10,341 bases of DNA, taken from the NCBI GenBank assembly GCA_002400675.1, contig NVQY01000171.1, positions 1 through 10,341 on the forward strand, written 5' to 3'. Of this stretch, positions 6,691-10,341 are shown piece by piece (the first letter of the stretch is position 1; each line of letters starts with the position of its first letter). The stretch comes from Paracoccaceae bacterium. Its GTDB lineage: Bacteria; Pseudomonadota; Alphaproteobacteria; Rhodobacterales; Rhodobacteraceae. The position numbers and the translations under genes were made by a program. Below the pieces are notes generated by a model. That model did not search any database. It saw only the letters and a list, made by a program, of their open reading frames with translations, and was not told the origin of the DNA.

Positions 6691-7479
6691 TCAGTCTGCC
6701 AGATCGGTGAACAGGTTGTCGCTTTCGACAAAATCCAGCCGGTCATGTTCTACAGTACCTTCATTGATGTTGCGCAACTCTACCCGGCCATCGCCATAGC
6801 CGATGATCACCATGTCACAGATATCAATGAAAAGTCCGTTTTCAACCACCCCCGGCATCTGGTTCATCACCATCGCCAGCTGACGCGGGTTGCCGATGCG
6901 GTTCAGATGCAGGTCAAGGATGTAATTTCCCTCGTCGGTGATGAACGGAATCTCTCCGTTCATGCGCAGGGTGGCATTGCGCCCCAGCACATCCATCGAG
7001 ATCAGAGTCTCTTCGACCAGCGCCTGCGTGGTCTGCCAGCCAAACGGGATCACCTCGACTGGCAGCGGGAAAGCGCCGAGATTCTCGACCTCTTTGCCCA
7101 CATCCGCAATCACGATCATCTGATCGGACGCGGTGGCGACGATCTTTTCCTGCAACAACGCGCCACCACCGCCCTTGATCAGGTTCATGTCGCCGTCAAA
7201 TTCATCCGCGCCGTCGATGGTCAGGTCCAGCCATTTGGCCTCGTCCAGCGAAATCACTTCGATGCCCACGTCGCGGGCCAGCTCTGCGGTGCGGGTAGAG
7301 GTCGGCACGCCGCGAATCTTAAGCCCCTCGTCGCGCACCATTTCCCCCAGACAACGCACCAGCCACGCGGCGGTACTGCCGGTACCTAACCCCACGCGCA
7401 TCCCGTCTTCGACGAAATCAGCCGCCCGTTTGGCGGCAACGAATTTGGCTTTGTCGATGGGCGACAATTCTCCGGACAT
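6691..7479 (-). CDS. rpiA: Ribose-5-phosphate isomerase A
   Basis: RpiA interconverts ribose 5-phosphate and ribulose 5-phosphate in the non-oxidative pentose phosphate pathway. The 262-residue protein carries the phosphate-binding loop GLGTGST (30-36), the DGADE motif with Asp89 and Asp92, and KGGGGALLQEK with Lys102 and the catalytic base Glu111. These four residues keep exactly the spacing of Asp81, Asp84, Lys94 and Glu103 in E. coli RpiA. It is longer than the E. coli enzyme (about 220 residues); the extra length is an N-terminal extension of about 8 residues plus insertions and extension in the C-terminal half. The ATG at 7479 has AGGGGAG 8 bases upstream. It is the first gene of the rpiA-gor operon, and its leader region contains the repeats at 7607-7646. 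Confidence 0.97.
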   Translation of the reverse strand: MSGELSPIDKAKFVAAKRAADFVEDGMRVGLGTGSTAAWLVRCLGEMVRDEGLKIRGVPTSTRTAELARDVGIEVISLDEAKWLDLTIDGADEFDGDMNLIKGGGGALLQEKIVATASDQMIVIADVGKEVENLGAFPLPVEVIPFGWQTTQALVEETLISMDVLGRNATLRMNGEIPFITDEGNYILDLHLNRIGNPRQLAMVMNQMPGVVENGLFIDICDMVIIGYGDGRVELRNINEGTVEHDRLDFVESDNLFTDLAD

Positions 7480-7680
7480 GGCAGCAGCTCCCCTGATCGC
7501 TCGGGCTGCTTATAGGAAAGAAGCGCGCAAGGTGCGAGAGGTGATTTCACGGCCACGACCGCGCGGCAGCCGTCAGGGGCAGATATTCAGGCGAAGGGTC
7601 AGAATTTTCGCGCGAATTCCGGGGTGGGAAATTTGCGGGAAATTTGGTGGTAGAGGCTCAAAACCCGCAGCCCGCCGGGT
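7480..7680 (-). other. Upstream region of rpiA without a gene
   Basis: No credible coding sequence is visible here. It should hold the rpiA promoter; a TATAAG lies at about 7510-7515 on the minus strand, but no matching -35 element stands at the right distance, so I do not call it. The stretch holds a 10-bp palindrome TTCGCGCGAA (7607-7616) and the tandem direct repeat annotated separately. With the MarR-like relic it fills the 415-base gap between rpiA and the EF-hand gene. Confidence 0.5.
7626..7646. repeat. Tandem 10-bp direct repeat upstream of rpiA (candidate operator)
   Basis: GGGAAATTTG occurs twice, separated by one C, giving an 11-bp period (7626-7635 and 7637-7646). Each copy contains the self-complementary core AAATTT, so the pair places two identical faces on the same side of the helix. 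It lies about 150 bases upstream of the rpiA start, next to the palindrome TTCGCGCGAA. The arrangement looks like a cooperative protein binding site; which protein binds is unknown. Confidence 0.5.
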
Positions 7681-7681
7681 T
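7662..7681 (-). terminator. Possible weak terminator after the MarR-like relic
   Basis: On the minus strand AACCCG and CGGGTT (7676-7681 and 7662-7667) form a 6-bp stem with an 8-base loop, its distal arm ending in TTTT. It overlaps the stop codon of the MarR-like fragment. The stem is short, so the call is weak. Confidence 0.35.
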
Positions 7682-7875
7682 CAGCCGCGCAGCATTGCCG
7701 CGATCACCCGTTGCATCAGGTCGATCAGCAGGTGTTGTTCATCCCCGCTTAACCCTGCCAGCGCCACCCGGTTCTGATTTTGCGCCGCGCTCGTGGCAGG
7801 GATGGACAACATCGCCCTGCTGGGGCGCAATATGAAGGACGGGTTGGCAATCCGCGCCCGTCTCAGGGCGAAACG
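7681..7875 (-). pseudogene. Relic resembling the C-terminus of a MarR-family regulator
   Basis: An open stretch on the minus strand, bounded upstream by an in-frame TAA (7876-7878), ends at a TGA at 7681-7683. Its last 35 residues (SAAQNQNRVALAGLSGDEQ, then HLLIDLMQRVIAAMLRG) look like the C-terminal helices of MarR-type regulators, where an ALAGLS-x-E-E-like turn is followed by a leucine-rich dimerisation helix. The winged-helix DNA-binding domain is missing, and only 16 bases separate the upstream stop from the EF-hand gene. An in-frame ATG at 7812 would give a 44-residue peptide, with no evident ribosome binding site. I infer a decayed gene left after a deletion. Short length makes chance resemblance possible. 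Confidence 0.38.
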
Positions 7876-7894
7876 TTAGGCTTGCGGGGCGGCC

Positions 7895-8476
7895 TTAGCC
7901 GTCCATTCGAGAGGCTTCGACAACGCGGGCGACCTCGTCCATCGTTACCCATCCGTCGCCGTCCATATCGGCCAGCATCACCCGCCTGTAGGTTGCCGCC
8001 TTGGCCTCGTCAAATCCGCTTTCGGCGTAATCTTGGGCAAAGTCCCGCAATTCCAACGGGTCAACGCCTCCGTTCCCATCCGCATCCGCCCGGCGATGCA
8101 ATTCAAGCAACCGAGGCCGCTGCGAGGCAGACAACGCAGGCAGGACCGCACCAACCTCGGCGCGGCTGATCGTGCCGTCATTGTCGAGATCCGCCAGCAA
8201 CAGACGCCGGGACTGTGTCGCGCGCAGCGCTGCCCGGCGGATCGCCACCATCTGTTCGATCCCGGCCACATCAATGCGCCCATCCCGCCCGTACCCGGCA
8301 ATCACCTCTTGCGCGGCCTTGCGAAACGCATCGGGTCGCTCTTTCAGGATTGCGGTAATCTCGTCACCAAGGGTTTCCTCAAACCCCTGCGCCGCCGCTG
8401 GCAAGGCACAAGCCAGCAACATCACCGCGCCCAGACCCATGGCCCATACCCTGACAAATGCTAATCGCGCCACCAT
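7895..8476 (-). CDS. Exported EF-hand calcium-binding protein
   Basis: The protein has 193 residues from the chosen ATG at 8476. That start gives a clean signal peptide (MVARLAFVRVWAMGLGAVML, then LACALPAAAQG) with likely cleavage after Ala28 or Ala29, and GGGGG lies 5 bases upstream. A longer frame from 8632 would put 52 unrelated residues in front of the signal. Three canonical EF-hand loops follow: Asp96-x-Asp98-x-Asp100-Gly to Glu107, Asp131-x-Asp133-x-Asn135-Gly to Glu142, and Asp170-x-Asp172-x-Asp174-Gly to Glu181. A fourth, degenerate loop around 61-72 (GYGRDGRIDVAG) keeps the Gly and Ile but lacks the first acidic ligands. The mature protein is therefore a four-hand, calmodulin-like module in the periplasm with probably three working calcium sites. 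No catalytic domain is present. Its target is unknown. It stands alone, divergent from the GST gene. Confidence 0.88.
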   Translation of the reverse strand: MVARLAFVRVWAMGLGAVMLLACALPAAAQGFEETLGDEITAILKERPDAFRKAAQEVIAGYGRDGRIDVAGIEQMVAIRRAALRATQSRRLLLADLDNDGTISRAEVGAVLPALSASQRPRLLELHRRADADGNGGVDPLELRDFAQDYAESGFDEAKAATYRRVMLADMDGDGWVTMDEVARVVEASRMDG

Positions 8477-8587
8477 ACCTGCCCCCATGTTCTTGCCCGC
8501 AGCTGTTCCATTCCGTTCACCACCAATCTGCATGAGACTGGTTAATTCCGCCTTAACACCGCTCGCATGACCGTTGACTGTAGCCGT

Positions 8588-8603
8588 GTTTCCGATAGGA
8601 AAC
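8588..8603. promoter_or_regulatory. Inverted repeat GTTTCC-GATA-GGAAAC in the divergent spacer (candidate operator)
   Basis: GTTTCC (8588-8593) and GGAAAC (8598-8603) are perfect inverted 6-mers around GATA. The site is in the spacer between the divergent EF-hand and GST genes, 49 bases before the GST start. A TTGACT at 8574-8579 lies just upstream, but no good -10 element stands at 16-18 bases. The symmetry suggests a dimeric regulator; no family is recognised. Confidence 0.4.
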
Positions 8604-8611
8604 GTCGTAAA

Positions 8612-8632
8612 TTGCCGCCTTACTGGCGGCAA
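8612..8632. repeat. 8-bp inverted repeat in front of the GST gene
   Basis: TTGCCGCC (8612-8619) and GGCGGCAA (8625-8632) form a perfect 8-bp stem with a 5-base loop, ending 20 bases before the GST ATG. The following bases are CTTGCTTTATAAC, with a TATAAC that could be a -10 element but lacks a matching -35. It could be an operator, or a leader hairpin if transcription begins upstream. There is no clear uridine run after it on either strand, so a terminator role is unlikely. Confidence 0.45.
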
Positions 8633-8652
8633 CTTGCTTTATAACGCAGGCC

Positions 8653-9360
8653 ATGACCCGGACATACACATTGCATTACGCCCCCGACAACGCGTCGCTG
8701 ATCATTCGGTTGGCGCTGGATGAGATCGGCGTGCCTTACAGTACGGCGCTGGTCGATCGCGCGGCTCAGGCGCAGACTTTGCCCGCCTATCGGACGTTGA
8801 ACCCCGCCGGGCTGATTCCTGTGCTGGAAACGCCGCAGGGGCCGGTGTTCGAAACCGGAGCAATCCTTTTGTGGCTGGCCGAGCGCCATGACGCGCTGGC
8901 CCCGGCCCCGGCTGACCCGCACCGTGGCGCATTTCTGAAATGGTTGTTCTTTGTGTCCAACACCCTGCACGCAGATTTGCGACTGACGTTTTACCCCGGC
9001 CTTTACGCCGGACCCGACCGGAAAAACCAGACGGCCCTGCGCCGCACCGTGCAAACTCGGATCAAACGGCACTTGGGGCTGCTCGACGATCTGGCCTCAA
9101 CAAAACCCGTCTGGCTTACCCCCAGAACGCCGTCCGTGTTGACACTATATATAGCTTGCCTGATGCGCTGGATGGCGCTTTACCCGACTGACAGCGACCG
9201 GGGCTGGTTTGCCCTGTCCGACACGCCCCACCTGCGCGACCTGCTGAGAGGGCTTGAAACCCGGCCATCTGTCCTGATAGCGCAACAAGCCGAAGGGCTA
9301 GGCCCGACCCCGTTCACCGCCCCGCATTACGCGACCCCACCGAAAGGAAGCCCCACCTGA
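8653..9360 (+). CDS. Glutathione S-transferase family protein
   Basis: The 235-residue protein has the two-domain GST layout. The N-terminal thioredoxin-like half begins TYTLHYAPDNASLIIRLALD, with Ser15 (or Asn13) where other classes carry the catalytic Tyr, Ser or Cys. It includes the glutathione-binding stretch NPAGLIPVLE (50-59) with the cis-proline Pro56, and FETGAILLWLAER (66-78) with Glu67 and Thr68 contacting the gamma-glutamyl part. The C-terminal helical half (about 90-205) is less conserved and contains WLFFVSNTLHADLRL, typical of bacterial GSTs. Beta-class Cys10 is absent. The last 20 residues are Pro-rich. The ATG at 8653 has only a weak GCAGG in front. The gene runs directly into sdaA (TGAATG), so they are cotranscribed. 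The substrate cannot be inferred, and sdaA gives no clear hint. Family call firm, function open. Confidence 0.9.
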   Translation: MTRTYTLHYAPDNASLIIRLALDEIGVPYSTALVDRAAQAQTLPAYRTLNPAGLIPVLETPQGPVFETGAILLWLAERHDALAPAPADPHRGAFLKWLFFVSNTLHADLRLTFYPGLYAGPDRKNQTALRRTVQTRIKRHLGLLDDLASTKPVWLTPRTPSVLTLYIACLMRWMALYPTDSDRGWFALSDTPHLRDLLRGLETRPSVLIAQQAEGLGPTPFTAPHYATPPKGSPT

Positions 9361-10341
9361 ATGTTCCTGTCTGTCTTTGATATGTTCAAGGTCGGGATCG
9401 GCCCGTCGTCGTCCCATACCATGGGGCCGATGGTGGCCGCCGCACGGTTTCTTGACCAAATGCGCGCCTCGCCGTTTGAATTCGCAGGCCTGCGTGCGTC
9501 GCTGCACGGATCGCTGGCGTTCACCGGGGTTGGCCACGCCACCGACCGGGCGACGATTCTGGGGCTGGCCGGGTTCGTGCCGGAAACCTATGTGGCCAAG
9601 AATGCCGAACTGGCGCTGGAGGATATCCGCGCCAACCACATGGTATCCCCCGAAGGGCTGGGCGGCCTGCGCTTTGACCCCGCCCTCGACCTGACCTTTG
9701 ACTATGACCGCATCCTGCCGGGCCATACCAATGGCATGATCCTGATGGCCACCGACGCACAGGGCGACGTCACCCTGCAACAAACCTATTATTCCATCGG
9801 CGGCGGGTTTGTGATGACCGAGGATGAACTGGCCGCAGGCAAAGCGACTGACGAGGGCGCGCCGGTGCCCTACCCGTTCCATTCTGCCAATGAAATGCTG
9901 GCGATGGCCGCGACAAGCGGCAAGTCCATCGCCGCCATGAAACGCGCCAACGAAGTATCGCGTGCCTGCGAAATCAGCCTGGCCAAAGGTTCGGCCCGCC
10001 TGTGGGAGGTGATGAACGCTTGCATCGAGCGCGGGCTGAACGGGTCGGGCATCCTGCCGGGGGGCTTGGGGGTGAAACGCCGGGCCGGGCCTATCCATGA
10101 CGCGCTGCAAGCCGAAGCCGGGCTGAACCAAAGCGCGCCGCACACGATCAACGACTGGATCTGCGTCTATGCGCTGGCGGTGAACGAGGAAAACGCCGGC
10201 GGCGGACAGGTTGTCACCGCGCCCACCAATGGCGCGGCGGGGGTTCTGCCGGCGACTTTGCGCTATTACCTCGACCACGTTCCCGGCGCGGCCCCCTCTC
10301 ATGTCGAGGATTTCCTGCTGACTGCCGCAGCCATCGGCGGG
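9361..10341 (+). CDS. sdaA: L-serine ammonia-lyase, iron-sulfur-dependent, single chain (runs off window end)
   Basis: SdaA deaminates L-serine to pyruvate and ammonia in the cytosol, using a [4Fe-4S] cluster as Lewis acid. The 327 visible residues start MFLSVFDMFKVGIGPSSSHT; GIGPSSSHT (12-20) is the hallmark of the family. The beta domain continues with GSLAFTGVGHATDRA (50-64), GHTNG (121-125) and QTYYSIGGGF (141-150). The alpha, catalytic domain starts near residue 175 and includes SGILPGGLGVKRR (229-241) and GGQVVTAPTNGAAGVLPA (281-298). Members are about 450-470 residues, so roughly 130 residues, including the cluster cysteines, lie beyond the window. The beta and alpha domains are fused, as in E. 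coli SdaA/SdaB and unlike the two-subunit Bacillus enzyme. The ATG directly follows the GST stop codon; the ribosome binding site AAGGAAG lies within the end of the GST gene about 10 bases upstream, so translation is coupled. Confidence 0.97.
   Translation, partial: MFLSVFDMFKVGIGPSSSHTMGPMVAAARFLDQMRASPFEFAGLRASLHGSLAFTGVGHATDRATILGLAGFVPETYVAKNAELALEDIRANHMVSPEGLGGLRFDPALDLTFDYDRILPGHTNGMILMATDAQGDVTLQQTYYSIGGGFVMTEDELAAGKATDEGAPVPYPFHSANEMLAMAATSGKSIAAMKRANEVSRACEISLAKGSARLWEVMNACIERGLNGSGILPGGLGVKRRAGPIHDALQAEAGLNQSAPHTINDWICVYALAVNEENAGGGQVVTAPTNGAAGVLPATLRYYLDHVPGAAPSHVEDFLLTAAAIGG

Noticed and set aside
5644..7389. A long open frame of 581 codons on the plus strand
   Set aside because: It lies antisense to gor and rpiA, both of which have complete catalytic motifs and proper starts. 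Its translation is rich in His, Gln and Arg with no recognisable domain, the usual shadow in GC-rich DNA.
7802..7879. Short plus-strand frame beginning MDNIALLGRNMKDGLAIRARL
   Set aside because: It reads like natural protein for 25 residues, but has no ribosome binding site and no recognised family, and overlaps the MarR-like relic on the other strand. Too short to support.
9298..10302. An open frame of 334 codons on the minus strand
   Set aside because: It is antisense to sdaA, whose reading frame is unbroken to the window end with clear family motifs. No domain or ribosome binding site supports the antisense frame.

Overview
The window is a piece of chromosome from an alphaproteobacterium, most likely Rhodobacterales (Roseobacter group). 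This rests on the GC-rich codon use, the protein families, an alphaproteobacterial-type SOS box (GTTC-N7-GTTC), and the rpiA-gor-hflK-hflC-DUF2065-Do protease order. The assignment is from recognition, not from a search.

Layout. Positions 1-148 (minus) hold the N-terminal part of a [2Fe-2S] ferredoxin. Diverging from it, 276-647 (plus) encodes a stand-alone OB-fold protein that looks like only the C-terminal end of the error-prone polymerase DnaE2/ImuC; a sigma-70-like promoter with a perfect LexA-type operator over its -10 lies directly in front. Positions 715-1242 (plus) encode a lipoprotein with a peptidoglycan-binding domain. A strong hairpin at 1253-1276 separates this plus-strand group from a long minus-strand block.

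The minus-strand block, read from 7479 down to 1302, is rpiA, gor, hflK, hflC, a 65-residue DUF2065 membrane protein and a Do-family (DegP/DegQ-like) periplasmic protease. RpiA and Gor link the pentose phosphate pathway to glutathione redox balance. HflK, HflC, DUF2065 and the protease form a membrane and periplasmic protein quality-control module. hflK-hflC overlap by one base and rpiA-gor are 12 bases apart. hflK has its own candidate promoter, and the protease has a 194-base leader containing a tandem direct repeat.

Upstream of rpiA, 7480-7894 has no intact gene. It carries another tandem direct repeat and a short minus-strand relic resembling the C-terminus of a MarR-type regulator. Positions 7895-8476 (minus) encode an exported EF-hand protein. 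Across a divergent spacer with two inverted repeats, 8653-9360 (plus) encodes a glutathione S-transferase-like protein. It is joined directly (TGAATG) to sdaA, L-serine ammonia-lyase, which runs off the window end.

Most of the window is ordinary core metabolism and stress physiology. I see no CRISPR array, tRNA, rRNA, insertion sequence or defence island. The observation most worth following is the SOS-box-controlled, possibly leaderless orphan DnaE2 C-terminal OB-fold gene near the left edge. Next are the two tandem-repeat operator candidates upstream of rpiA and of the protease gene.
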